64,000 bases of DNA from Trichomonas vaginalis G3 (GCF_026262505.1 NC_067206.1:24567896-24631895); one strand, 5' to 3'. Counted from the stretch's first letter, positions 47,746 through 58,449 are shown. Notes: generated from the letters alone by a model not told the origin. Program-made: numbers and translations.

Positions 47746-49350
47746 ATGTACGCCGCTCAGAATATAACGCCAACAGTTTTGGATGCCATGAATGGAAATG
47801 TTTCCGAATGGTATAACGAATGCGACAATGCCATTAGAAGGTCAGAAATAGTTCCTGGAACTTACGAATATACAACTGCTGTTTCTTATGGAAACGTAGG
47901 TGAGTTTGGAGAAGGTTCTTCAACAACAGTAGATATTGCTTGCGACAGGTTTCATATTATTTCTATTGACAACTCATTCTTATACGTGGAACAAGACATT
48001 GAAATAAAACCTTCTGCCAAGTTGTCTGACAAGAAAGGTTGCAATGGAATTTTCTATGTCGGATACCAATATGCTCCAGAAGTTTTTATGGGATATAAGA
48101 TATATTCTAACTCTGACTTAGTTCAAACAGTAACATGGGCAAACTATGAATGGTTCGCTTTGAGAAACTCAGTACAACCACAAGCTAGAGAACAAACAGA
48201 CCAGTACGCAACCATTGAGAAAATAAGAAGACTTGACCCTAACGTTCCAGGAGTTTATGTTAACCTTTCTGGTTCAGATGGAACTGCTGCCACTAAAGTA
48301 AAACTGAAACTTAGAGTTCCTTTGTCATCTTTCCTCATCTTCAGGTTTTTAAGATACTTGCCAAACTGGGCAGGAAAAATTTCTATTGAACTTACTCCAA
48401 GCAAAAATAACTTAGTCATTGCACCAACACAAGACCCATTCAGCATTGCTGTAGCTGGAACTGGTGGAGCCAAGTTCTGTGACTTTTGCAAAGACAAAGT
48501 TGACTTAGACTTTGGTTTCTCAAACTTCAACACTGAAGTAAACTACTATTTCAATGCTGCTGGAACTGCTTGGGACCCAGTTAAGTTCACATGCGAACAG
48601 TTTGAATGCAAGAGAATAGAAAGCAGACTTGCAGTCTATATGTTGGACCCAGATATTTCAAATGCTTTAGCTGCCAAATATATTGCAGTTCCACTTATGT
48701 TCCCTATACACCAAATATCTGTCAAAGACTTTGCAGGTGAAGTTGGAAACCAAAGTGCTGACCCAGGTGCAAGAACAGATATTGCTTTGACAACTGCAAT
48801 GAAACATGCAGATACTATGTTTGTACTGTTCAGACGAACTATAAATGACTATTCTTGCTTCTACAACCCTGGTATTAAATACCATATAAACATAGATGGC
48901 AAATACTATCCAAGAGAAGAATATTCTACAGTTGAGGATATGAGGTCATACAACTTGACATTAGATGCTATGAACTTTAACAACAACTTCACAACAACCA
49001 TAAACCCTGAAATGCAAAGTTCTATTATGCCATATGTGAAAGTATGGACTCATACAGGAGGTCAAAAAACTCAATATACAAATGGAGACCGTTCAAACTT
49101 TTGGCTTGGCATTCCATTTGCTGACTCAGAAGACTTTATGGGTGGTATTTCAACTGTTGGTACTGTACAAATACAATATACTGGTGACAGAGACGGTCCA
49201 GATGAATTGAAAGCAAAGAAGTTTACAAAACCAATAGCACTTTTCACGGAAGATGCTCTTTTGAAGATTCGTTCGATGAAACCTGCTGGGGCTCCTCAGA
49301 TTGGCATAACGACAGCTTCCATCGAGCAGATTTTGGCAGCAGGTCAGTAA
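47746..49350 (+). CDS. Probable major capsid protein (intact copy)
   Basis: The 534-residue protein starts MYAAQNITPTVLDAMNGN. Beta-strand-rich sequence with few repeats and a conserved middle (LMFPIHQISVKDF) and end fits the double jelly-roll capsid protein (about 500-600 residues) of Polintons; neighbours include a penton-like protein and a packaging ATPase. I infer the fold without structural proof. It differs from copy A at only a few residues, and A carries one frameshift. Such strong conservation next to broken genes suggests recent divergence. Confidence 0.7.
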   Translation: MYAAQNITPTVLDAMNGNVSEWYNECDNAIRRSEIVPGTYEYTTAVSYGNVGEFGEGSSTTVDIACDRFHIISIDNSFLYVEQDIEIKPSAKLSDKKGCNGIFYVGYQYAPEVFMGYKIYSNSDLVQTVTWANYEWFALRNSVQPQAREQTDQYATIEKIRRLDPNVPGVYVNLSGSDGTAATKVKLKLRVPLSSFLIFRFLRYLPNWAGKISIELTPSKNNLVIAPTQDPFSIAVAGTGGAKFCDFCKDKVDLDFGFSNFNTEVNYYFNAAGTAWDPVKFTCEQFECKRIESRLAVYMLDPDISNALAAKYIAVPLMFPIHQISVKDFAGEVGNQSADPGARTDIALTTAMKHADTMFVLFRRTINDYSCFYNPGIKYHINIDGKYYPREEYSTVEDMRSYNLTLDAMNFNNNFTTTINPEMQSSIMPYVKVWTHTGGQKTQYTNGDRSNFWLGIPFADSEDFMGGISTVGTVQIQYTGDRDGPDELKAKKFTKPIALFTEDALLKIRSMKPAGAPQIGITTASIEQILAAGQ

Positions 49351-49663
49351 GTTGTTCTTGAACTGACTTCTCTCCGTCAAATATTGACAGTACGCCAGTT
49401 TTGACATAAAATTGTATTATAAACTTACCTTTAGAAATATCGGTCAGTTTTGTTGTTATATTTTTGTCAACGTCAAGAACTTTCACCATCTCGGTTATAC
49501 CAACTCTCTCTGCTTTATGAAAATATTTTGGTTCAGCAAAGACTGCTATTCTATAACATTTTCCATTGTTTGTGTAAAGAACTACTCTGTCAATGAACTT
49601 GTATTGTTTGTGTGTGTAAACTTTGTTCTGCTTCAATTCGAAGAGATACTCAAATACGTCCAT
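49244..49663 (-). CDS. Small protein antisense to capsid gene end (copy B)
   Basis: The 139-residue intact homologue of 9337-8918 has about ten mostly conservative differences (for example Ile to Val, Tyr to Phe). It keeps the overlap with the capsid gene and the 18-bp spacer to 49682. Preservation in both copies supports a real protein. Confidence 0.65.
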   Translation of the reverse strand: MDVFEYLFELKQNKVYTHKQYKFIDRVVLYTNNGKCYRIAVFAEPKYFHKAERVGITEMVKVLDVDKNITTKLTDISKGKFIIQFYVKTGVLSIFDGEKSVQEQLTDLLPKSARWKLSLCQSEEPQQVSSNESSKEHLP

Positions 49664-49681
49664 CTTTTTATTCTAAGTAAA

Positions 49682-50264
49682 ATGTCATTTCCGAAAAATA
49701 GAAGCGTAAGTGTTTCAAAAGGTTTAATGGCGATGGCAGATGTGAAGTTAAATTCACCAACTCAAACAAACAGTCAAAGTGTTATTGTCAATGTCAAAGA
49801 AAGAGATGTTGAAATGGGGAAACCATACGAAGACCAAGATGGTATAACAATAGTTCCTGTAAAAGAACAACCAACATATCCTGAAGTTAGCAGAGACTTA
49901 AGTTCTGTTGCAGATATTCGAAACGACTACCAACAACTTAAAGACAAACTTAAAACTCAGGAGAAGATTTGTCAGGCTTTGGGTATAATGTTAAACTTGG
50001 TTGAGCACAACCCTGTAAAAGTGAACTCATATGTCATCGCACCTCATGAAATTTTGAAAGAACTATTGAAACTTTTGACAGAGGCAGACGATATAAACAT
50101 CAAAGAAATAGAACCCGACATTGCTTGCTGTGGTGTTTCATATAATGTCATTGACAAGATATACGTTATGAAAGGAGGTGAAACGTTGAACTTAAAATAT
50201 AGTTTCCCAGACGTCATAAAAATATTTTGACGACCACAACATTTCATTAAAATTTACTTGCTAA
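49682..50264 (+). pseudogene. Copy B version of the 193-aa protein, end frameshifted
   Basis: It matches 9356-9937 closely until an extra T at about 50228 brings a stop (50230), removing about the last 12 residues. The loss is small, so the product may still function. Confidence 0.6.
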
Positions 50265-50270
50265 GTAAAA

Positions 50271-51059
50271 ATGGCAGAAGACATAGTGGTTTATACTATT
50301 ACGACTAAAAACCCTGAGTCATATAATTCTATAACAACAAACTTACAAAGTCCTCAAGGACGATATTGTAAACTGACCTTAAACACGATGACGACTAAAG
50401 CCTGTTTTGCTCTTTTGACACCAGAAGACTTTGTTGTTGTGAATGGTAAAAAATACTTCTTTGAAGATACTTACTCAGATATACCACCAACAGGTTTTGT
50501 TGACTTATTTAATACTTTAAGGACGGATGTAACATGTGCTGCAACTAGAGCAGTTTCATTATGTTTGGATGTCCGACTGAGTTTAGTATAAACGATATGA
50601 GCTATAATACAAAACTTATATCTGGTTTTTACTACCAACAGTTTCCTATAACAGGAAAAGGTGTCATACAAGGAATGTCTGTTCCATTGACTTTAAGTAC
50701 ACCTATTTTATATATTGTTTCAAACTTAGGTTCAAAGTGCTATTCGAATGTCGACAGAAACTACTATGACCAAAAAGATACTCATGCGTATAAACAACAC
50801 TTTCTCTGCTGGTTTGCCTATTGTTCATTCGAATGCAGAGTTTTCAGCTTTAGTAAACTCAAACACTTTAGCAAACATAAACTTAACCTTAGTCGACGCA
50901 AACTTTGTTCCTGTAAAACTTTTATGTCCTATGTATTTGTCAATGACGGCAGAAAGTTTCGAATTGGAAGATGCAACTGGTGAAAGTATTGTACTACAAG
51001 AACAACTTCAACAACAAATAGCTCAAGAACAACAAATGCAACAAATAGCTCAAGAATAA
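50271..51059 (+). pseudogene. Copy B version of the penton-like protein, broken
   Basis: A missing G near 50555 and an extra A near 50776 shift the frame and later restore it, so the middle third is read wrongly. The Gln/Met tail is a few repeats shorter than in copy A. Confidence 0.6.
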
Positions 51060-51087
51060 AAAAAATATTTTTTTTATTTTTATAAAA

Positions 51088-52320
51088 ATGTACAGAATAG
51101 ACGTTTCAGATTTTTATGACTTCCAAGCGTTCAGAAATATGTGTCATTTAGAGACTATAACAAAGCAGTCGAGAATTTGAAACGTTTAGTCATTTATGTT
51201 GACTCTGCCCCAGAATGTTATGTCATGAAAGAATGGGATGTTGTCTTTAACAAACCAAGAGCAACCATAGTTTCAGAACAAGAATGTAGACAGAAACTTA
51301 AGAAAATAAAAGTTGTACAGGTTGGCATGAAGATGTTAGATGCTTGGGATATCTTATTGTCAAAGTTAGAAGATTTTTCAGTTCGTGGTATAAAGTTCTA
51401 TACACCATCTCCAAACTTCTATTCTATCTTCACTGGATATAAATATGAACAAGTAGAATGGAAAGAAAATATTATAGAAGCTTGGTTAGACCATGTCAAA
51501 GAAATTATATGCAATGGAAACGAAAGAGTCTATGAGTATATCTTATGTTGGTTTGCAAACATCTTACAACATCCAAGTGCTAAAATGAAACTGCTCTCAT
51601 TATAATTGGAAAACAAGGAACAGGTAAGAACACATTCTTTACAGATATCTTATGCAAACTGTTAAGGCTATTCGAATCCGAATATGACAAAACTTAGAAA
51701 ACATCTGTGGCAAGTTTAACTCCTCAATAGAGAATATGAAACTTATAGTATGTAACGAACTTCAAAGTATAGATACAACAAAAGTTTTGAACTCAGATGC
51801 TTTGAAGAGTCTTATAACAGACAAAGTTGGAGTTGTTGAAAGAAAATATAAAGACCAAAGAGTTTGTGAAAATGTTGCAAATTTCATTATGGTTTCAAAC
51901 AATACTGTTCCGATGAAGTTAGAAAGTTCTGACAGAAGATATGTAGTTGTCAGAACGTCAGAAGCTCATATGCAAGATACAGAATATTTTGACGCTTTGT
52001 CAGAAACTTTGACATCTGACTTTTACAACCACTTGTTCTCATATTTCATGACATTAGATATTTCTAAGTTCAATCCAAGACAAATTCCATATACCGAAGA
52101 GAGACAAACATTGTTAGAAGCAAACAAGAGTGTATATGAACTGTTTATAGATGAAAACGACTTTGAGTGTTTAGATGAAAGGTCATTGTACGATGAATAT
52201 AAACAATATTGCCAAGAGTATGGTTATATGACAGCGTCTAAACGAACATTCTTGGCAAATGTCAAAAATCTTTTAGATGTTCAGAACGGCGTATATACAA
52301 AGAAAAATTTTTCTGAGTAA
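51088..52320 (+). pseudogene. Copy B version of the superfamily 3 helicase, broken
   Basis: It matches 10777-12010. Frameshifts lie near 51144 (one C missing), near 51583 and around 51665-51690. The 51736-52320 part with the FIMVSNN motif is intact. The break sites differ from those in copy A. Confidence 0.75.
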
Positions 52321-52351
52321 TTTAAAAAAATATTTTTTTTATTTTATTGAA

Positions 52352-52932
52352 ATGTACGCTGAGTTTGTTGAGAAGACGTTGGGAAACTTGTTTGTTAGAT
52401 GAGAAATATGAAATTCACTGTTGTGAGTCATTGAAGTCAGAAACAAAAAGACAAAAAGAGTTTTAAGCGAATGGGAGCGAAATGACGGATATGCTGATAT
52501 GAAGATGGGTGGAAAACACTATCTTAAACATGTTGTCATTGCAACTCATTTTATACTGAATCCTAACAATTTACCTTTTGTAGACCATATAAACCGATAA
52601 GAAACGACAATAGACTTGAAAACTTACGTTGGGTCACTGGTTCTGAAAACAATAAGAACAAAAGCAAATTTGGAGATATAGTATTCGAATTTGTCGACGA
52701 ACTAGAAGATGAAGCAATTGAAATTACAGACTATGGCAAGCATACGTTTGAGTTTTACTACTACAGCGAAGAACAGGACTCTTTCTACTTTTATACCGGC
52801 GTAAACTATAGGAAATTACAAGTATGTTTTACTAAGGCAGACTATGCTTATGTATACGCTAGAGATACAGATGGAAAATACGTTAGACTATTTCTTAACA
52901 AATTCAAGAAGCTATATGGCATACCATTTTAA
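52352..52932 (+). pseudogene. HNH endonuclease gene inserted in copy B, broken
   Basis: It starts at ATG 52352 after its own A-run/TATT box and ends at 52932, with several frameshifts. Readable pieces include NPNNLPFVDHIN and ENLRWVTGSENN, the His-Asn signature of HNH homing-type nucleases, and a C-terminal part of about 90 residues ending LFLNKFKKLYGIPF. Copy A has no gene here: the same flanks are joined directly. So this is a gain in B or a loss in A. Confidence 0.7.
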
Positions 52933-52973
52933 AACGTTTTTAAAAAAAAATATTTTTTTATCCGATAGAAAAG

Positions 52974-53390
52974 ATGACGAAATATATTTCAGTCAACAAG
53001 TACATGACAGAAGTCAAAGAAGAACTAGACCCATTCATATATTTGAATGTTTACTTCTACCATTTTGAAAAGTCTACTTTGACAAAGTTTGGAACATCGA
53101 ACCTGTTAAGTTTGCTATTGTGACTAAAAATGGTGCGAAATTTGAAGACTTAGACATAGAGGTTTGTTAGCAGTCAAAGAAAATTTTGACAGAAGGTTCT
53201 CAAACCTTAAAGAAGGCAAAGCATACAAACTTGTTATACCTTATGAACCAAAGAAAGCAGACGACTATGAATATTATGAGTCTAAGATAGTTGAAGTTCA
53301 AGGTAAATTGGGTAAAAAGATTTTAGAGTCTAAGCCAGTGTTTGCCCTAAAGAGGAAGAGAACATTGACATTGACCCAGAAATGTTCTAA
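52974..53390 (+). pseudogene. Copy B version of the 139-aa protein, broken
   Basis: It matches 12047-12466, with frameshifts near 53075, 53160 and 53345. The leader TATCCGATAGAAAAG is identical to that of copy A. Confidence 0.65.
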
Positions 53391-53406
53391 AAATAAAATT
53401 TTATTT

Positions 53407-53858
53407 TTACATGTCATATCTCACCTTCTCTGGAACTGGTTCAGGTTCTTTCTTCTCTTCTACTTTCTTCTCTTTCTTTTCTCTTTCTTCTTCTTCTTCT
53501 CTGGTGGAGTTATGTCAACTTCTCAGAACCATATTTTTGTAAAGTTCTTTGTCCTTTAATAGCTCTTCTATTCTGTTTTCTATTTCATCTTCAAGAACAG
53601 CGCATGTGCCTTCTTTGCATTCTAAGAACTTTTGTTGGACTTCATCTTTCCAATCGGCGTCATCTCTGTCAACAAGTCTGTCATTGACAAATTTTAAGAC
53701 TGCTCTTTGTAATGTTTTATGGTTCTTGTCATTTCCCAGAAACAGAACTTTAGAACAAATTCACCTTTCTTGTTTACACTATGTAAGATTTTATGGTCGA
53801 CAGAAGTTTTAGAGTCAAAAAGCTTGTCTCGAATATAGATAGCGAAATCGCTAGACAT
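53407..53858 (-). pseudogene. Copy B version of the 148-aa Lys/Glu-tailed protein, broken
   Basis: The start (MSSDFAIYIRDKLFDSK) is kept; frameshifts occur near 53730, 53540 and in the Lys/Glu tail. It is divergent from the ATPase gene across the same 36-bp spacer. Confidence 0.65.
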
Positions 53859-53894
53859 TTTCAAAAAGATAAAAATTTTAATTTTTCTAAAAAT

Positions 53895-54769
53895 ATGTTA
53901 GAAAAAAAGTTTGCTGACATTGACAAGAAATTTGAGAATGTTTTAAACAAGAACAAGAGGAAGTTAGAAAATGCTCAGATAAAACCCATACATGACAAGT
54001 TCTTATTTGCTCAGAATGGTATAACAGGTTAATCGCACCACCTGGTCGGGTAAGACTTTCACTTATCTTAAAATGGCTGCACAACAACAAGAGACTAGAT
54101 GAGAAGAACCCATTCTATGAGTTAGTTGTCATTTGTAGTACTTCTGGTCAATTCGATCAAACCGTAAATTCGTTCAAAGATATTATAAAGAAGTCTAAGT
54201 TAGTATGTATAAAAGACTCTGAGTTGTTAGATTGGATAAAGAAGTACCAAAGAAGAGTTTTGAAGTATAATGCTATAAATGAGTATATAAATTCGAAGTT
54301 TAAAGACCCAAATGAGGAAATGCAGAGAATATTAGACAAACACCACTTCAGAAACAAACAGAAAGAGATAGAATACATTTCGAAGAAATTGCAATCTTAC
54401 GATTGGAAGACTTACCCTCACAGATGTCTTCTTATCTTAGATGACTTTGCTTCTCATCCTTTGTTAAAGAATAGAGAACAAGACATGTGTCGAATTCTTA
54501 AGAAGCTCAGACACTTTAACATCTCAGTTGTCATTTGTGTACAGACAGCCAAGAGTTTAAGTAAGGATGTAAAGAGAATACTTACTGACATTGTACTTTT
54601 CCCCGGATTGTCCGAAGACGATTTCATGGAACTTATGAAAGAGTCCATGGCAGGTAAGTTTGACAGACATGAACTATGGGAGAAGTACAAAGTCATACAA
54701 GACCCTCATACTTCTTTCAGAATTCATATCTACGCAAACAAAGTTCAAATTGTAAAAAGTCAAGCGTAA
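53895..54769 (+). pseudogene. Copy B version of the packaging ATPase, broken at Walker A
   Basis: It matches 12966-13841. Bases are missing near 54030 and 54045, on either side of the Walker A codons, and one is gained near 54090. The second half (54224-54769) with Walker B (LLILDDFA) is open. Confidence 0.75.
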
Positions 54770-55119
54770 AAATAAAGAGTGCAATTTACTCTGCTTGTTT
54801 GAAGTTGTCAAAATACTCTGTTATTTTTCACTGTTTTCATAGAGTTTTGGCGACTGGGGTTTCTTCCCTACTCGCTGTTCTTCTTTCGGTTTTCCGAGGG
54901 AAGCAAGCATATGAGGAAATTCATGAAATTTCATACGGAATTCAATAAAAATAATGTTTATGTTAGAATGTTAGATCTAACATGTTTTCTAACATGTTTT
55001 CTAACATGGTCTAAAACATACAAAACTCATGAAATTTCATACGGAATTCAGCAAAAATAATGTTTATGTTAGAATGTTAGATCTAACATGTTTTCTAACA
55101 TGTTTTCTAACATAACTAT
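54770..55119. repeat. Iterated module (GTTAGA type) downstream of the 302-aa gene, copy B
   Basis: Two units of about 95 bp contain AAAAATAATGTTTATGTTAG, then ATGTTAGATCTAACATG and TTTTCTAACATG repeats (54950-55118). Upstream lies CGAGGGAAGCAAGCATATGAGG (54886), also present in the copy A array at 14956 and 15546. The dyads are in inverted orientation to those at 56095-56290. Confidence 0.75.
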
Positions 55120-56033
55120 TTACAAGCGTTTTACATGGTATATGTTGCGATGGTTCATGACTCTAAACAATTTCGTGGCTTCAATTTCTTCTTTTAGTAC
55201 ATCGAATGTTTTAACGATACCGAAAGTTTCTTTATACTTCTTCTTGACGTCAGATAGAAGGAAATCGTCAGCTGTTGGATAGTTTTTGTTTAGAAATGTC
55301 AACATGTCCATTTTATCTTCTGCTGGTTTCTCTGCTTCTTTCTTTAAATCTGCATAGTCGTTTCGCATACGTTCTATCTCTTTGACGGAGTAGTTATATT
55401 TCCTCATTGCTGCTTTACATTTAGAACATTGTGGGTTCATTTTTGCGTTATATTCTGAAACCTTACCTGCTAAAACAACTAAGGCGTCAATGGTTTTCTT
55501 CATCTCGAACATAGCGGGTTTATTTGTTCGTTCCATACCTTACCCCTACTATCTTTATCTCTTATTTCCCAAACACATTTTGCAACTAATGAAACAAAGT
55601 TGTCGTAGGTCTTAAATTCTTCGGATTTGTAAAGGTCAGAGATGTTCTTATATACCATGTCGCAATCTTTGTCCATAACCTTATGGTTGCAATGAAAACC
55701 AAGGAATTCATAATTTACCTTTCGTATGAACTTCTTTATTTCTACTGAGTCAGTTGCTTTGACTTCTATTTCGTCAAATTCGGGAATGGTTAGTTTTTGT
55801 TGTTGGATTTCAGGCAATTTGGGTAAATGGTCAATAATGTCCTGCATTTCATAAAGATACTGTTCATTTGTTTCATCTTTCGCACTACAGTCTAAATTAC
55901 TTGTTAAAAGTTCTTGCTTTATCTTCTGGATTTTTGTTTCGAAAGTATATGAAGAAGGAATGAAGCTTTTCATCTCTACTAACATTGAAGTTGGGTTCAT
56001 GACTAACGAGTTTGGTGCTGTTGTTGCTAACAT
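55120..56033 (-). pseudogene. Copy B version of the 302-aa Cys-containing protein, frameshifted
   Basis: Two overlapping open parts (56033-55500 and 55536-55120) match 17223-16315 with more amino-acid differences than most backbone genes. One base is missing near 55520. The CSKCK pair is kept. It is flanked on both sides by GTTAGA-type dyads in inverted orientation. Confidence 0.7.
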
Positions 56034-56089
56034 GTTCTTACAATAAAAATAAAAAATATTTTTTTAAAAAAACCAACTTTATTTTTTAT

Positions 56090-56290
56090 TTCGGGAAAAT
56101 TCATGAAAATTCAAGAGTTTTAGACCATGTTAGAAAACGTGTTAGAAAACATGTTAGAACTAACATTCTAACATAAATTATATTTTTGGTGTAAATTTCA
56201 TGATTTTCGAGAGTTTTAGACCATGTTAGAAAACGTGTTAGAAAACATGTTAGAACTAACATTCTAACATAAATTATATTTTTGGTGTAA
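56090..56290. repeat. Iterated module (GTTAGA type) upstream of the 302-aa gene, copy B
   Basis: Two units of about 97 bp: TTTTAGACCATGTTAGAAAAC, GTGTTAGAAAACATGTTAG, AACTAACATTCTAACATAA and TTATATTTTTGG. The arrangement mirrors modules 1-3 of copy A with a different iterated word. Confidence 0.75.
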
Positions 56291-56305
56291 AAGTGTTATT
56301 TTTTC

Positions 56306-56500
56306 ATGTCCGAAGACTCGAAGGTGCAACACTTCCAAAATACCGACGAACTCAGAAGAGCAGCATGGCAGTATGTTCTTGACAACTTCTTTGAGTTCTC
56401 CAGGTACACCTTGGAAAATGCTGAAGAACTCCGACACAGAGAATTTGGAGAAATTGCACTCCAATACTACATTGACAAACAAAGGGTAAACAAAGGGTAA
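56306..56500 (+). CDS. 64-aa cargo protein of copy B
   Basis: It starts MSEDSKVQHFQNTDELRRA; acidic and helical with aromatic residues, no known domain. The stop lies in a small tandem repeat (AAAGGGTAAAC three times, 56481-56511), so the end may vary. It begins directly after the GTTAGA module. Absent from copy A. Confidence 0.5.
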   Translation: MSEDSKVQHFQNTDELRRAAWQYVLDNFFEFSRYTLENAEELRHREFGEIALQYYIDKQRVNKG

Positions 56501-56552
56501 ACAAAGGGTAAAATAAGACTAAAAACTTAACGTTTAAAAAGTGACATTTTTA

Positions 56553-56753
56553 ATGAGCTCCGAGTCACCGAGAAAACTTGGTCAGATGTTAGCAGCTTAC
56601 TTCCCTGAGGAAGATGGAAGCGTTACATACGTAAGGTTCAAAAACAACGAACCTGGAATTGCGTACCAAATTCGCAATTACATGACCATGGAAGAGTACG
56701 AAAGGTTCCTACAAGAGAAACCAGCTCTAAACAACTCAGAAAAGAAAGAATAA
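56553..56753 (+). CDS. 66-aa cargo protein of copy B
   Basis: I prefer ATG 56553 (MSSESPRKLGQMLAAYF) to 56541, because related cargo genes start with a short Met-Ser head. The product has a possible helix, then a beta-like part (SVTYVRFKNNEPGIAYQI) and a charged tail. The family is not recognised. Absent from copy A. Confidence 0.5.
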   Translation: MSSESPRKLGQMLAAYFPEEDGSVTYVRFKNNEPGIAYQIRNYMTMEEYERFLQEKPALNNSEKKE

Positions 56754-56781
56754 AAAGTTTAACTCGTAATTGTTTATTTTT

Positions 56782-57378
56782 TTACTTGTATGGGCAAGCT
56801 GCAAGAATGAAGTCGACTATCTCAGTCTTTGTCTTGACCAGTTGGACTGCTCTTGCGAGTACGTCTGTTTTGCGGTCTCCAGCTGGTGTCTGACCTTCGT
56901 AATTGCGCATGTTCTTGAGAGCTCCAACTGTAAATGGTTGTAGGATGAAGAGTCTCTCAGACTGCTTGAGGTAGTCGTCACGGTCACGAACCGAATCTGT
57001 GGTACGAGTCGAATTGGTCGACCTTAGGGAAGAGACTGAAAGCCTGTCATCTTCCATAGGGGCTGTGGCATACTCTTTGCGTAAACGGTTCAGACCTTCT
57101 TCGAACTCTTGGTCTCTCTTGGATTGAGATTGGAATTGGAATTGGGGTGGAGGGTTTGACATGAACATCCAAGGGTTAGGGCAGTAAGGCATAGGCTGAG
57201 GAGGGTAGTTCGGGAAGCCTTGAGGAGGTATTTGGTAGTAATTTGGAAATTGGTAGTAATTCGGAGGTACTTGTTGGAACTGAGGTACTTGTTGGAACTG
57301 AGGTTGCTGAGGTGCAGGGGCTGGTGCTTTAGGTTCCTCTGGTTGGGATATGGGCTCGGTTGGTGGTACGTCGGACAT
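56782..57378 (-). CDS. Pro/Gln/Tyr-rich cargo protein of copy B
   Basis: I chose ATG 57378 (MSDVPPTEPISQPEEPKAPA); the longer ORF upstream is only translated 22-bp repeat. The 198-residue protein has a Pro/Gln/Tyr/Asn-rich half (FPNYYQIPPQGFPNYPPQP), a charged link and a C-terminal helical part (ERLFILQPFTVGALKNM). A remnant of its start occurs in copy A at 13938. It faces the 57773 gene across the 22-bp array. The function is unknown. Confidence 0.65.
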   Translation of the reverse strand: MSDVPPTEPISQPEEPKAPAPAPQQPQFQQVPQFQQVPPNYYQFPNYYQIPPQGFPNYPPQPMPYCPNPWMFMSNPPPQFQFQSQSKRDQEFEEGLNRLRKEYATAPMEDDRLSVSSLRSTNSTRTTDSVRDRDDYLKQSERLFILQPFTVGALKNMRNYEGQTPAGDRKTDVLARAVQLVKTKTEIVDFILAACPYK

Positions 57379-57772
57379 TGTCTTGAAACAATAAAAGACT
57401 TGTCTTGAAACAATAAAAGACTTGTCTTGAAACAATAAAAGACTTGTCTTGAAAAAGTAAAAGACTTGTCTTGAAAAAGTAAAAGACTTGTCTTGAAAAA
57501 GTAAAAGACTTGTCTTGAAAAAGTAAAAGACTTGTCTTGAAAAAGTACGGGTATCGTCTGAAATCAAGACCACTGTTCTCAAATTTGAGAACTTTACACC
57601 AAAAAATTTCTTGAAAAATAACGGGTCTTGTCTTGAAAAAGTAAAAGACTTGTCTTGAAAAAGTAAAAGACTTGTCTTGAAAAAGTAAAAGACTTGTCTT
57701 GAAAAAGTAAAAGACTCGTCTTGAAAAAGTAAAAGACTCGTCTTGAAAAAGTAAAAGACTCGTCTTGAAACA
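57379..57772. repeat. 22-bp tandem array (16 units) between divergent genes
   Basis: TCTTGA recurs every 22 bp from 57381 to 57535 (8 units) and, after an interruption, from 57609 to 57763 (8 units). The unit is about GACTTGTCTTGAAAAAGTAA. The interruption carries an 18-bp perfect palindrome GTTCTCAAATTTGAGAAC (about 57573-57590). The array reaches both flanking start codons. Its end units (AAACAATAAAAG) differ from the middle ones. Confidence 0.9.
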
Positions 57773-58138
57773 ATGACCGACATAGACCCAGCAGATGAGG
57801 CAATCTACCTTATAGAGATAAATGAGCTAGTTAGGAACTACCTGAGCCATCTGAAGTCAAACAAGACCATTGCAGGCTGGGTGTCTGGAAGAAGTGCGCT
57901 TAAAATTGAAATTGACACTGGAATTGTCCTGCAAATACCAGAAAACACTCCTTTCGACGACATAAAAGAGATGAAGAAAGAAGTCCTCTTGAAGTTCTTT
58001 GCCAAGCGTCCTTGGATACTACTTCCAAACAGAGAGAACCCAACTGTACGAATTGCCCAAATTCTCAGAGGACTCTTACACTTCTCGGGTCGGGCGTTCT
58101 TCATAAACACAGAAGGCGACATCGTACCTTTACAGTAA
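57773..58138 (+). CDS. 121-aa cargo protein of copy B
   Basis: The intact protein starts MTDIDPADEAIYLIEINEL, with a compact alpha/beta-looking body (WVSGRSALKIEIDTGIVLQI, ILLPNRENPTVRIAQILRGL). No domain is recognised. Short remnants of this gene occur in copy A at 13994 and probably right after the array at 18790. The ATG abuts the last 22-bp unit, so transcription must start in or next to the array. Confidence 0.65.
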   Translation: MTDIDPADEAIYLIEINELVRNYLSHLKSNKTIAGWVSGRSALKIEIDTGIVLQIPENTPFDDIKEMKKEVLLKFFAKRPWILLPNRENPTVRIAQILRGLLHFSGRAFFINTEGDIVPLQ

Positions 58139-58164
58139 ACATCTCATTTTAACTTCACTTTTTT

Positions 58165-58449
58165 ATGTTTTTACTCACACTCGTACTCAACAGGTATGTG
58201 TACACATATGTCAACTGTGAACCTTGTATTGACCGGTCTTCCTGCAAATGCAAGTTCGGTCAATACACAATTTATGGTGGCAAGAAAGACAGTGGGGAAT
58301 GTTATTCTGACATCTGTTGTTGCGCTCGAGAGAGAATTGAAATTCCAGACCCAACTCCAACACCAACACTCAAGTTGCCAAAGACTCATGTGAAGAAGAA
58401 GCCTTCTGGTAAGTTTCTTATAGCCATATACATGGCACGCTTTGAGTAA
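58165..58449 (+). CDS. Cys-rich small cargo protein, possibly secreted
   Basis: The 94-residue protein has a hydrophobic start (MFLLTLVLNRYVYTYV) that could be a weak signal peptide, then a Cys-rich core (CEPC...CKC...CYSDICCC, about residues 19-53), a Thr/Pro linker and a basic end. The pattern suggests disulfides or metal binding. Absent from the seen part of copy A. No family is recognised. Confidence 0.5.
   Translation: MFLLTLVLNRYVYTYVNCEPCIDRSSCKCKFGQYTIYGGKKDSGECYSDICCCARERIEIPDPTPTPTLKLPKTHVKKKPSGKFLIAIYMARFE

Noticed and set aside
57379-57783. Possible CRISPR array or N-terminal extension of the Pro-rich protein
   Set aside because: Units abut with no unique spacers and the context is eukaryotic, so not CRISPR. 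The protein-like reading is repeat translation upstream of the better ATG at 57378.
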